64,000 nucleotides of DNA from Tubulanus polymorphus. Lineage: Eukaryota; Nemertea; Palaeonemertea; Tubulaniformes; Tubulanidae. This document shows positions 22,426 to 34,192 of the stretch, piece after piece. Under the pieces are notes generated by a model that had not been told where the DNA came from, ran no database searches, and was given only the letters and a program-made list of their open reading frames with translations. Location: positions 12,890,275 through 12,954,274 of the forward strand of contig NC_134032.1 in NCBI RefSeq assembly GCF_964204645.1. The letters are read 5' to 3'. A program made the position numbers and the translations under genes. Each line of letters opens with the position of its first letter. Position 1 is the first letter of the stretch.

Positions 22426-23170
22426 TTCGTTGGTGATATATTCTACACTTTGTAGTTCTGTATTTTGTTGTTTTTGCTATGATTTTGGATGAATTTCAAC
22501 TGAAGTTGTGATTGGGATAGAAAAATCAAGCACGTCTTGTAAACGGCGAACTTCGTGAAATGGAAAAGAGAAAAACGACCAACAAATAACTATAGATAGA
22601 GAGAAGATTTTTGAAATTTAACGATTTAGATAAAGAGAGTCTGTTTATTCAAGTTATCTGAAATTCGACGACCTGTTCTTCGTGCCATTTGCGAGGATTC
22701 AAAATCTGAAAAATTTTTAGAAAAAGAATGTTTCTAATACGTAGCGAAACACCTCATATACAGGAAATGAATATCGGATCACAACGCGCCATATTGGACA
22801 TCAAGCGGAAGTAGTATATAACTGCTGTGATTAGTAACCAGTTGGTTCAAGTTGCGTATTGACAAATATTGTGTATTTTCTAACTCACATTTCATCCTCT
22901 CCAGCAACACGGTGGAATTTCAATACAGTCGACTCCAGATTCTGGGCAGCAACACGGGCTGCACTTATCGACACAGCCGAATGCGTACGGTACTGGACGT
23001 ATGTCATCAGAAGGAATTTTAAATGCTGCAAAACGTAAATATCTATTGTATTAATCTGACTGGTAATGCAGGTATCAGTCTGCTGACTGTACCCGCCCAC
23101 CGATACAGTATCGCATTTCTTCTAATTTGTGATCGTCGCAGTTCATATGTTTTCAGCAGATATATATATT

Positions 23171-23620
<450 letters not shown>

Positions 23621-24399
23621 AGTAGGCATCGATAATACCCCAACGCCTGTTGGTGAATCGTCATAACGAATGAGATGGCGTTACGATAAGACCTTCTTAC
23701 CTTCGGATTGTACAGAGCACAAAACCAACAGTAATAAAACTATTTTCATAGCAGTCATCGCTAATAACGGTGTAGAGATAAACGAAAAACGGTGCTGGTA
23801 CGGCGGGACGCTGATTTATATACCACGTGTCCGGCATCGAATGTTGCCGTCATAATGAATTCGCGATAAGATAATCAAATCAGCGAGACATTTTAAGGGA
23901 ATTTTCACTCACAGATTTTCACTACCGACGACAACAGTTTTGATAAAATATCAGTTGTCGAATCATTTGGTATCTACAACTAAATGGCGATTCGTGATTT
24001 GCATACGTAATCAGATCAATTCGAAGTTGTTTGTCCTTTTACGAAAAGCCTAGCGACCACAAATATTCATCGATTGTTTGAACTATTATACAGTTTTTTC
24101 TTCGTAAAAGATATTTGAGAAAAAGAATTTAGAAAGATTGATAAATGCGACGTTTTTCGTGGAGGTGAATTGGACTTTAAAATTAGAACATTTGAAAATG
24201 AGACTGATGATTCAAGGTCGTTTCGCTCTAGAATTCGCGTTATACGTTTAATTAAAAATGTCTCGGGTGACTTGCCTAGAAACGTGTGAAGCATCGACGA
24301 TAAAACAGGAAATTGAAAGAATACCGATGAAGTTTCGAATTGGTCTAGGATCCCGTTCCACAGTAATATGAGAAAGAAAGAGTTAACTCTAATTAGAAT

Positions 24400-24620
24400 G
24401 AGCCTGTTTTCAGTGATTCAACTCTCAGTCAAAAACTGAATCCAGTTCCGCAATGTGAGTTGGAGTTCTGAGTTCTGAATAAGTTCATTTTCAACGAGTT
24501 AAGTCTTGAGTTAAATCAAGTAGATCCAGTTCCACACTAAAGAATTCGAGTAAACTCTGAATTACAGTTAACTCTGAAATACAGTTCATTTTCAATCAGT
24601 TAACTCTGAACAAGGTGTTG
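24400..24620. repeat. AGTTCCACAGTT fold-back family fragments
   Basis: Alternating CAGTTCCAC, GAGTTAACTC and TTCATTTTCAACGAGTTAA motifs belong to the same family as the palindromes at 60.4-60.6 kb. A further degenerate stretch lies at 24945-25075. Confidence 0.55.
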
Positions 24621-25089
24621 ATTGATACGTTCCCGTGTTAGTAATTCAGAGAATACGGTTCTTGAATCATCAGCGCGACGCCAGGTGTCACTCGATTCCT
24701 CTTGGCAGACGAACGTGTGAATTCCTGCGTGGATGAGATCGGCTGCACTAGTGCGAAAACTTAAAAACTGCACGAATAGCGAACAGGATGAATTATGAAC
24801 TACGAAACGGATTTCGCCGCGAATACAGAACTCCACGCGATTAGGAAGTGCGACAAGCGAGTGACTGCAATAAGGTGAGATGCTTTTTTCTAGCTTCGAA
24901 TAACGGACAATGTATATACATCGATTCATTTGTGAATTTGAGTTAACTCCAGGTTGAAATCGGATAGTTAGTTTAATGAATCAAATCTCGTTTCAGGATT
25001 CAGTTCATTTACTCGGAAGTTTGGGTAAACTGTGAGTTATATATGGTTCCTACTCAAAGAGTTGACGCCGATTCAAAATCTCATTTCAG

Positions 25090-26214
25090 AACTGCGAAAC
25101 CAGAGCCCTGGTATATATCGATGATTCGATAGATTATCTGACACTAGGCATCGCTGTGTTTGTCATCATGACCGACGATGCAGATACGAAATGGTTCGAC
25201 ACATTGATGGGTGTCGAAGGTACGGATATCGCCGGTGATTCTATCGTCAACGCGTCGTCGCCAAATGCTCTAGAAAAACTTCAGGTAAGTATCGATTTAT
25301 CTCGTTAATTAGATAACATAATATTACAGGGGCGGATCTATGAATTCTGGATAGGGGGTGGCAAAAACCGAGAGCGCTGTACACACAAAGCCCTCAAGGG
25401 GTTTGGTAAATTTTGAAATGCTGCAGATATTTCAAAGCTTACGGATCTGACAATTTCTACATGTATCTAAATTCCCTCTGCAGAGAATCAGTAAACTTGT
25501 AAAAGTCAGGGCCCGGTTTTACAGTTTGGTGTTTACTTTTACCCGGGGGTTAACTCAATTGGAAATGAATTGAGTTAACCCCCGGGTTTAAGTTAATGCC
25601 AGTCTATAAAACCGGGCCCAGGTTGATAAACTTGAATACAAGTGTCATTATTCATTGTATCCTTATTTTTTCCCCCATAATTTTACCTTTTAAATTACGA
25701 ATAACTCGAAATCACAGCATTCGCGATGTATAGTTGAATGTTTCGAGACACATATGCTGGAACTGTCTGGTGAATGACTTGACCATTTTGCTAAAATGCA
25801 GAAAATGTTTTGAAAAAGATACAAAAATGTAAAAAAACGACGTGACATTGACCTCATCGGGGATCGAAGTATGTCTCATACGCCTAAGGCGAGGGTGCTG
25901 ACCAGTAGACCAATATTGACCGTTCGGTTGAACAGCTCGTCGTTTTCGCGTATCATTTTTCATTAGAAATTGACAATTAGCGAAAACACGGCGATCGTAA
26001 GTAGGATCTTCGTACTGGTTCAATCCACCACGGACATTTCTCATCTTCTCCCTGCGATATAGCCGCGTTATTCCCGTCAATCACGATAAGGCGATTAATA
26101 CGAAGAATTCCCCATCAATATCCTATAAATATTATATGAACGACTTCGTAAAGAATGAATTCGTTCGATCCGCAGGAAAACCGCCACACTGCGCGAGCGA
26201 TCGACGAGAATTAA
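25090..26214 (+). CDS. Von Willebrand factor A-type domain, C-terminal part (partial gene)
   Basis: Exon 25090-25284 is bounded by TTTCAG and GTAAGT and is open for exactly 65 codons. Its translation fits the second half of a VWA domain: a hydrophobic strand L-G-I-A-V-F-V-I, an acidic D-D-A-D-T turn, I-A-G-D-S, V-N-A-S-S and the closing A-L-E-K-L-Q helix. A possible terminal exon, 26176-26214, has acceptor CCGCAG, keeps phase 0, adds 12 residues and stops; AATAAA follows at 26294. I could not find the exon with the metal-binding D-x-S-x-S motif, so the N-terminal half is either far upstream, unrecognised or absent. Asn-Ala-Ser is a possible glycosylation site. VWA domains usually mediate extracellular adhesion. 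The first exon is well supported, the second only tentatively. Confidence 0.55.
25508..25622. mobile_element. Palindromic fold-back element, GGGCCCGGTTTTA family
   Basis: The left end CAGGGCCCGGTTTTACAG and right end CTATAAAACCGGGCCCAGG are inverted. The centre TTAACTCAATTGGAAATGAA plus TTGAGTTAACCCCCGGG is also palindromic. Relatives are at 33087-33244 and 60335-60661. Confidence 0.8.
25850..25930 (-). repeat. tRNA-related sequence
   Basis: The minus strand reads TTGGTCTACTGGTCAGCACC (A-box-like), then CGCCTTAGGCG and TTCGATCCCCGATG (B-box-like). The spacing is tRNA-like, but the acceptor stem does not pair, so a SINE head or tRNA pseudogene is more likely than a working tRNA. Confidence 0.4.
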
Positions 26215-29200
26215 TGGATATTTCATTCAAGAATTTTTGAATCGCAGACCTTCGAATTGCGTCCGGGCTTTGTTCCGAGATCGTAAAATTATCAATAAAG
26301 CCAGTCGTATAATCTCGTCAAATTGGTGTTTCAACCAGAAGTTGAAAGAGGACATTCCACAGTTTGATAATTTACGATGTAACGAATTTATTTCCGTGCA
26401 ATCAATTCAACAGTTTGGGAAACCGATATGGAACCGTGAGAACCTTTCCAGTGTCGCGCATATAGCGGGGGTGCGGGGGATGAAGAATCCTTCACTTTCA
26501 ACTGATAAGCATTTCATTCTTGGCCTAACAGCCTAACAAGTCAACTGCCCTTTTTGGATTTATCTGCTTTCCCAAATCCAAAAGCTAGGCCCTGCTTCCA
26601 CAGTAATTGCTTTAAGATTTCAACCCAGGGTTAATTTATTGAAAATGAACTAACTTTTCATTGGCCTAACTAATCCGAGACCTACAGTTCCGTGTGGCTT
26701 AGAAACAAGATTTGAGCAGGGTCCAATGAAATGATTTCAACTCGATAGCCGAACCTTACTCGGAACCCAGTTCAGTTCCATATGGTTGTGAGTGAGGAGG
26801 TAATTTTACGAGGAATTCGTCCCGGGCTGCTGCTGCTGATTGATATCTCGCAAAGAAATCTCAGCGGCAGTTTTGTCGTTGTTAATAAGGTTTTAGGAAT
26901 AATTGGGTGTTATTAGCGCGCGCGAAAGTGTTCATCTCGTTACCGTGTCGACGGTTAAAATGGCACGCAACGTTTTGTGCGTGAAGCATCCCGTCGAGCT
27001 TTTCGAGTGGCACGTAACATCTGAGCGTATCCGTGCCTAATGGTCGCCATCGCTTAGAAAACCGCTAATAAGTCAGTTAAAGTGACCGACGCGTGCATGC
27101 TCAACGAGCGAAACGCCGTCGATGTTCATTTCGTCGATTAAATTTGCATTGTTTTTGAAACACACACACACCGGCAGACTGCGTTAGTTATTGGATATGT
27201 CCTTAACGAACCCTTCACATCTGCTGGAAAGAGAACCGAGCTTTCAAGTCAAATTTCGCGTTCAACCGTATAGAACGGAACCCCGAGTTAGGTTTTAATA
27301 TATAGTTTTAAGATAATCAGTTATCAATGAAAAGTACGAAGAAAACTTCGCAGCAAAGGCAATATTGTATATTTTGCAGGCTTGTATGATCGGCTTTCGA
27401 TTTAGGAGGTAGTAGTATTCAGTTAGTATTAGCCAATTAACCAATTAGTTATTAGTATTCAGTAGAATGCAAATGAACGTGGGACCGACTCTAATTCACG
27501 CCATCTGTTGGGATAGCTGGTGTTTTGGTTGCCCTTATTGGTGAAAGCTATTCCAAAACAACGAGTAGAAGAAGAGTCAATCATTTGGATGAATTATTCA
27601 TGTGTTCAGACTTGATTGAAAATGAATCTAATCAAATATTGCATATGGTAGCTATGCGGGACTCGAACTTCTGATCCACCAGGTGCAAGTCTTGTGCTCA
27701 ACTACGACCCACTGTTGGTCACTACATCTGCTGGTACGGCTCGTTTTGGTCATTTCCTTATGGTCGTCACGTATTGGTTTGTCTTTCTGTAGACAGAGCC
27801 ACCTGCGTTTTCTAATGAAAATCTCACGATTATCCGCAACGTTGTCAGATTCAGAATTGTTATTCGTTCTTTTCTGCTTATAACGCGGACGCTAATATTA
27901 TTACTGAAATCACCTGCCTGGTGAAATCAACCACTAGACCGTGCCTGGGGCAACTGTGGTTGCAGCTGAATGAGTGTAATTCTCCTGGCGCGTGGTTGAG
28001 ATCGGCTCGGATATTGCGATCTTTTTCTCTGGATTCAGTTCCAGAACAAATTAAGTTCAGGTCTCTTTTATATCTTGAGACAGATGTCATAGATTTTAAA
28101 ATGATCGAAGACGCGTTTCTTGAAAGAGTTTTATCATCGCCGAATAAACTTTCTTTAAATATAATGGCATCATAGTGCATCACATTAGACGCCAGGCACA
28201 AGCGGCTTAATGAAGTTATAAGTCACAATTTAACGGTCTTTGGTGTTGGCCGAACGTATTTCGCTGTGAACCAAACCTGCAACTTCCGTGTCTAATAGTA
28301 CGAGTGAGCCTGTGATAAATGCCGCTAATTTTCCCATGCATATTACATCCTTTTCTTGAACGATCGTAATTTGTTGGTGATAAATGTTTTTACCGAGAAT
28401 GTAACAGGAAACACTGAGTCATGGTCATTAGTTGGTCACTCCTCGGTACACTTCAACAGGTTATGTAGTCACAGCTCGTTATAAACACGCATTTAACAGA
28501 TCGGTTACCATGATCACGCGTCAGTCACCGTGTGGGTAGCGGTACTGTAATCAGTTTGGGAGTTCGAATCCTGATTTTTTTCTTCGAAACATTTCATTTT
28601 CTCTGATTAGAATTGCTACTAAAGCCATAAAATGATTGATCTATTCGTATCTAAAATCTAATGAAGACCATAATACGTGTCTGCAGAAAACCCGTTATCG
28701 CTGCTTTGCGCAATACTGCCATCTACGTCCATTATGACGTGAACGATGCATTTCTATTCGAGTACTTTTCTTCGTCTTTGGCTGAATTCATCGTGGGATT
28801 TCTCAGATTCATCTCACGCGGACATAGTGCATCTTCTCTCGACTTTGCATATCGATAGATCTACGCCACGATGAAACGACTTGGAATTTTTTCAATGACT
28901 GTCACGCATTGACAACGTCGTTAAATGTCACCGAAATCGACGTTCTTTATTCGCAATGATGACCGTGTAATTGGTAACACGACCGTTTATTATTTCTTAA
29001 ACACCGCAAATAACGTATTTCGAAACCCGACGATAAAGCCCACACACAACTCCGCAATTCGTGTATAGATGGATTATATTGGAGGTTAAACATGTGACGT
29101 CATATTGGCCGTCAAGCGCAATTGGCTTACTCGACAAAAAGTCGCAGTCGACTGCCGCCTTATTCGACGGCAAAGTAATGATGCGTGCGAACGATAGAGG

Positions 29201-30751
29201 GCGCGCACATGATGTCATAATCGACAGGAGACTCGTCTCTGGCCCTCTGCCGATGAGAAAAAGAAAAAGCCCCCTGATCAGCTAAACTGAGATCACGCTC
29301 AAATCGGCTTCATTATCCGGATCCACCAATGCTGAAAAAAATATCTGATTCACAATGTGTCTCCTCTTCGGCGTAATATCATCCATCACACCTGGCGACA
29401 TTTCAAAGGTTCTGCCGACAAAAAAACGCGGTTGTTTTTTTTTCCCGTATCAGAAGTGCTCTCGTTTGATCAGGTCCTGGTTCGAAAGCTACTGTCAACG
29501 AGTTCCTGCATAATTCTCTCGCATGTCTACTCAAGGGTGAAGGCGAATCGACACGAAAACACGTTTGTCGTTATGGATTGTCTTTTTACTGTCTTTTTCT
29601 CTGATCGATGACCGGTTAACGGAGGAACTTCTGATTGTCAGCGGTACAAATTAGATTCGAGAAATCGTTTGAATATGCGGGAACGTGTCCGGGCGCATTT
29701 TGTTTTTCGCTGTGTTATCCAACCGCAACAACCTAATAAGAAAAAATCTAATTATTTCCGATGTCTTTGGACGTGTTTTACAGAACCAGGGCAATTTCGG
29801 CGAGTAACGATTATCAGGACTCGAACCTGACACCGAGCACATACTGGGACTCGAACCTTATATATTACACTTTAATGTTATAATGATGTAGAAACTGCTG
29901 ATATCTGCCATGTAAATGTGGATATGGAAATGGGAATGTAGAAACTGCTTCGATCTTCTGATGCGCGCAGGTTGGTTCGTCAGAATGATAGGTGCGATTA
30001 CGTGGTAATTTGCGCTGATTATCGCCACGTGACACGGTGCTTACCGTGTCACGATCAAACAAATCAAACAATGCACGCACAAAATGGAAATTAAAGACCT
30101 TACGCCCGATTCATTGAACAAGCGCGGTCGCGATTAATCAGGTATCATATAGATACCATCTCTCTCTCTCGACGATTTATCGCCAACTACGTTCAGGAAA
30201 GTAGTCCTGCGTCGGATCTGGCTAGATATATTGCTTTCAGGCCACGGGGAAACATTAGTGTTAGAATAGATAGCGTTTATCTACTTCGCGGTTGAGCACG
30301 GGGACTGAATGGATCTGTTAAACCGGGTAATAACTGAACTCCGCTGTGAGCCTATTCTTTTTTTTCGGACAGTCAGACGTACGTGAACTTCCAAACCGAA
30401 TTGTTTTTTTTTGTTTCGACTCGATTTTATGATCCATCTTTTGAAAAATAACAATCCTAAGTTAATTCATTTCGACGGTTCGAACCAATTCTATGAGCCA
30501 TTTCAAGAACTAAGAGAATAGTGACGTTTCGACTCTCAATGGAGTACCTGCAAAACCAGCTATCCCGCCAAAATCAGTTCATTTTCAATGAACTAAGAAC
30601 TGAATTTTTAGACTCCCGAATCTATATATTATCACACAATTAGAAAATAGTGACTTTTTGACTTAATTTTGTGAGCAATTTTCAAAACTATGAGAGTAGT
30701 AACGTTTCGACAGTTTTGAAAACCAAAGTATTTCTGTTTTTGGTGGTCATT

Positions 30752-30835
30752 CCACATGGAGCTGTTAGCGAACAGCCGAAACGTTGTGGCTTCATTTCAA
30801 TAAATTCTATCCGATAGAAAATTGTGGGATTTTCT
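30752..30835 (+). repeat. Decayed hammerhead-like element
   Basis: Reads CCACATGGAGCTGTTAGCGA then ACAGCCGAAACGTTGTGG and a tail ending GTGGGATTTTC. The stem (GCTGTT/AACAGC) and the outer CCAC/GTGG pair are kept, but the CTGATGA box is deleted to ATGGA, so it should be inactive. Its tail matches the 34.0 kb element. Confidence 0.6.
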
Positions 30836-31959
30836 TCTTCGTTTTTCTTCACAATTGTGGATTTTTTCTTCGATGTTTATAAACGTAGTATTTGTAGTAG
30901 GGAATCGTAATTATTTCGAAGTATTTCGATCACGTCGTTTTTTTAAGGATAGATTGCGCCCGGAACGAACTAACCAGCTCAACGAGCCACCCTCATTACA
31001 GCTCTGATATCTACCCGGCGCGTTAATGGGTATTTTACGATGCAATTAGCATAAAATAATGGATTGCATATGTTTTGATTTCGAGCTGTTGTACGTACGG
31101 GGCGACAGAGCTGTCTCTAACCGACACAAAGGTTAATTCGTGAAAAAGCAGTAAACACCAATCGTGCGTATAGAGGCGGCTTTAGGTCGACTGCCAGCGA
31201 CTCGTCGCGACCCGAATGTCGTCTGCGACGGCCACGACCATCCAACCCACGCAACTGCCAGCAACGCCATAGTAACACATTTCTTCTTTCTGTTACACGA
31301 CTCAACACTTGCGCTCCCAGTCGCAACGTACCTACTTACCCTAGCGACTGCCAGCGCAATGTAAGCCGGATGAGCGCTCAATTTGCAGGAAAAGGTTAGG
31401 TCCAATCATTTCTTAACATTTTCAAATCTATTCCCGTCCCAAAGTTGGAAATTCATAGCATTTTTCGTGGTCTTTAAGTCTTAACGGATTTACCCAGTAG
31501 GTGTCCTTTTGAAACATTGTGTGATTTTTGGTGGACGGAATGATAAGCTGCGCTCATATGAAGTAGAAATATTATGTAATAAAATGAATGAAATATTAGG
31601 TTAAAAACGAGAGCTCTCAATTAAACTTATCTCAGTAATGTGGGTTCTCGGGGCGTGCTCACCTCCGGTTATGACAAGCGCCACCTAGTGAGGAGGTATG
31701 AAATGAGTATGTTCGAAATCGCAAAGCTACTCTGTGTCAAACGAGGGTCCGCTAGATTCGCTCAGACACTCAGCTTCTTCCATATTTCATCATATGACAT
31801 TTCATCAAGGCTTGTACGATAGTACTGAAAAAATTGAAAAAAAGATGTAGTTCAAAGTTTATCGGAAAAGACTTAATTTCTTCAAGGTTCGACCGCAGTG
31901 ACATATCGGTGAAGACCAATTGTTTGTGGATGATTGCTGCTGGTGGTGCATATTTCCCA

Positions 31960-32025
31960 ATTCTGAGAATTGAACCAGACGGCAGCCACTGTTACGTGCA
32001 CCTGATAGCATCGCGCTACTGATGC
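31960..32025 (-). repeat. tRNA-related SINE head
   Basis: The minus strand reads CATCAGTAGCGCGATGCTAT (A box) and CTGGTTCAATTCTCAG (B box) with tRNA-like spacing, but no acceptor stem. Confidence 0.45.
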
Positions 32026-33086
32026 GGCGGCGTCTCACTTCGAAACGACAAATCACGATATCTTCTTCGGTAACGTTCGTTGTCTCGAGACGCGAAGAGC
32101 GCGAAAATCAGCGATATTTACATCAAAAAGCGATAACTTATTGTGAACTCTTCTCCTTCGAATTAACGGTTCATTTCATTTCCCGCGAGAATTGCCACGG
32201 AAAGTCTGAGTATATTTTCCATGGAGACGATTTTTGGATTATGGCGGCCAACATGAGCAGAGCGGATACATTGACCGTAAGTACGTGCAGAACTATTGAC
32301 TATGGGGTAACAAGAAGCCATCTTAGAAAATGGCCTCTAATATTGGCAGATTTCATTATCAAGTAACTGATAATGATTATAAATAGACGGGTGAATAGAA
32401 ACGAAATAGAAACGAAATCGATCGTAATTCTGACAGAAATAATGGCTGATTGCTTATTCATTTCAATGTACCAGTTTAGAAAATGGCTCATAGAAGCGAG
32501 TCGAATACTCTTGTAATTTTTCTTCATATTCTTGATTTCCTTCGGTTTCGATAGAAAATCTCGAAATGGGTGTTTCCGAGTATAGTTGCGGGTTGCTACC
32601 TGCGTAAAATGGGTTAAATCGGGTAGTTATTGTGTCTTGGAGCAATAATGAAATATTAGGTCCGCCTGGTGTCGATTGAGTCAGCAATGAAGCCAGTTAA
32701 CGCTGTAACTAACATGTACGTACTAAGTTTAGAAGCTTGTTAGTGCACGTTAACGAGGGAGCTGTGTGGCCATAAAGTACCTAGTATTCAGTAATGGTGT
32801 ACCAGTCCCGACAAACTGGGTAAGCACTTTTTACCATACGCCATGGTAATCGACCTAGTTTTCATCGTCGTATAAGCACGGACAAATTCTGAGTCAATAG
32901 CCACGAAAATTGGCATCCGAACACTTCTATTCTAAAAAGTAGGCCCAACGAGGCAACACGATATCACACTTGTTTTATTACTTTTAGTCTAACCATAACC
33001 CAAACCCTGACCCCCTGGACCATGAATGACGTAACCGTCTAGACTCTAAAATCCTATACCTTAGAACCTACGATAAACCTAAATTT

Positions 33087-33244
33087 CAGGGCTGGGTTTC
33101 ATAGAGATGGAAGAACTGGGAAAATTTTGAAATTTGTCTGTTATAACCATGATTTCTCATTGTTACTATGGTGGATGTCACCCAAATTGAGGATTTACCC
33201 CTAGGGATTAATTTGATACTCAGTCTATGAAACCGGGCCCTGCA
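33087..33244. mobile_element. Fold-back element, GGGCTGGGTTTCATAG family
   Basis: Inverted ends CAGGGCTGGGTTTCATAGA and CTATGAAACCGGGCCCTG enclose about 120 bp. It is a relative of the element at 25508. Confidence 0.7.
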
Positions 33245-34020
33245 GTTTAAAGCGCCGCCATTTTGTTTTTGTTACCACGCTTCAAAGTCTTACTTATTTC
33301 GACTACGATAAGATATTCGACCTGACAACGTCACATTGTATATCGTGAAAGTGCTATGAAAACACGATCGTAGTCACGCCATCTGGTGGTGTTTGTTCGG
33401 CGGTACCTCGTTGACGTTCGATGAAGAACATTCATTGCCTTCCGTCAATCTTGTATACCGAATGATTCGTTCCCCGTCAGGCGTGATGACACCCATCTCA
33501 AACAAACAACATCTAACACCGCATGATATAAGATTATCACCAGCGTTTGATGTCTTACATCACGTACGTCGTGAAAGAAAGTGACAACGTTTAATTTTTT
33601 GCTAGCATTTGTGCTGTATATCACATCAGTGATTGTGGGTCTGCGCTGGAGACATCACTTCCGATCAAAATACAGGAAATCTAAAGGCCACTGTTAGGGC
33701 GCACAATTGATCGGTCAGTCAGGGAGTTAGCCGGCTATATTTACGAGTTATCAGTTAGTCTGAACTTTAGTCGGGAAATATAGTGAACGATGCAACCAAG
33801 CACCGGGCCTAGTTCCGAGATGGCCGACACTGCGAAATGCGTGAACAAGCTGTGCGTTGAAAAGCAAAGTTCGCCCTAATCGTCGAATAGGCATTGCTAC
33901 TGTGCCAGTGTCGATGTTTCTTTGAGAATCCACCAGGTTCGATAGACGCAAGGCGTTGATAAATGAAGAAATCCCACACTTCGAATTTGAAATTATACGA
34001 TCAAATTTATTATTATGAAA

Positions 34021-34064
34021 CCACAACGTTTCGGCTGTTGACTAACAGCCATCATCAGGTAGAA
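34021..34064 (-). ncRNA. Hammerhead-ribozyme-like motif (-)
   Basis: Mirror copy in the left arm of the palindrome. On the minus strand it carries CTGATGA (34058-34052), a fully Watson-Crick stem GGCTGTT/AACAGCC with loop AGTC, GAAACGTT and GTGG. The same single extra U precedes the stem. Stem I is one pair weaker than in the right arm (CTAC instead of CCAC). Confidence 0.55.
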
Positions 34065-34088
34065 TGCCATCATCATCATCAGCCATCA

Positions 34089-34134
34089 TTCCACCTGATG
34101 ATGGCTGTTAGTCAACAGCTGAAACGTTGTGGTT
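34089..34134 (+). ncRNA. Hammerhead-ribozyme-like motif (+)
   Basis: CCAC (34091-34094), CTGATGA (34095-34101), stem 34103-34109 with 34114-34120 closed by loop AGTC, GAAA (34121-34124), self-complementary ACGT (34124-34127), T, then GTGG (34129-34132) pairing with the first CCAC. This is the order CUGANGA, stem II, GAAA, short stem III, UH, stem I expected of a type I hammerhead. The self-complementary ACGU suggests stem III forms between two copies (dimeric form). One extra U (34102) sits between the CUGAUGA box and stem II, a departure from the consensus. Confidence 0.55.
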
Positions 34135-34192
34135 TCATAATAATAAATTTGATCGTATAATTTCAAATTCGAAGTGTGGGATTTCTTCATTT

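Larger units (their letters stand above)
26300..32240. other. Gene-poor, repeat-rich intergenic region
   Basis: Many short ORFs overlap on both strands without domains. Recognisable pieces are a fragment of the AGTTCCACAG family (26590-26720), tRNA-related B boxes at 27660 (-), 28560 (+) and 29825 (-), and the decayed ribozyme-like repeat at 30752. A CG-rich stretch at 31120-31350 carries a minus-strand GTAAGT near 31343 and could be a first exon or promoter of an unseen gene. No complete gene is supported. Confidence 0.4.
33961..34192. mobile_element. 232 bp palindrome carrying two opposed hammerhead-like motifs
   Basis: Arms of about 100 bp (33961-34060 and 34093-34192) are almost perfectly complementary around a 32 bp ATC-rich spacer. 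The outer ends read AAATGAAGAAATCCCACACT and its complement. Each arm contains CTGATGA, a seven-pair stem and GAAACGTTGTGG. The element has no coding capacity and related tails occur at 30.8 and 57.4 kb, so it is an inverted dimer of a mobile, retroelement-derived sequence. Confidence 0.85.

Noticed and set aside
25712-26080. 122-codon minus-strand ORF
   Set aside because: Overlaps a tRNA-related repeat and has no domain or splice features.
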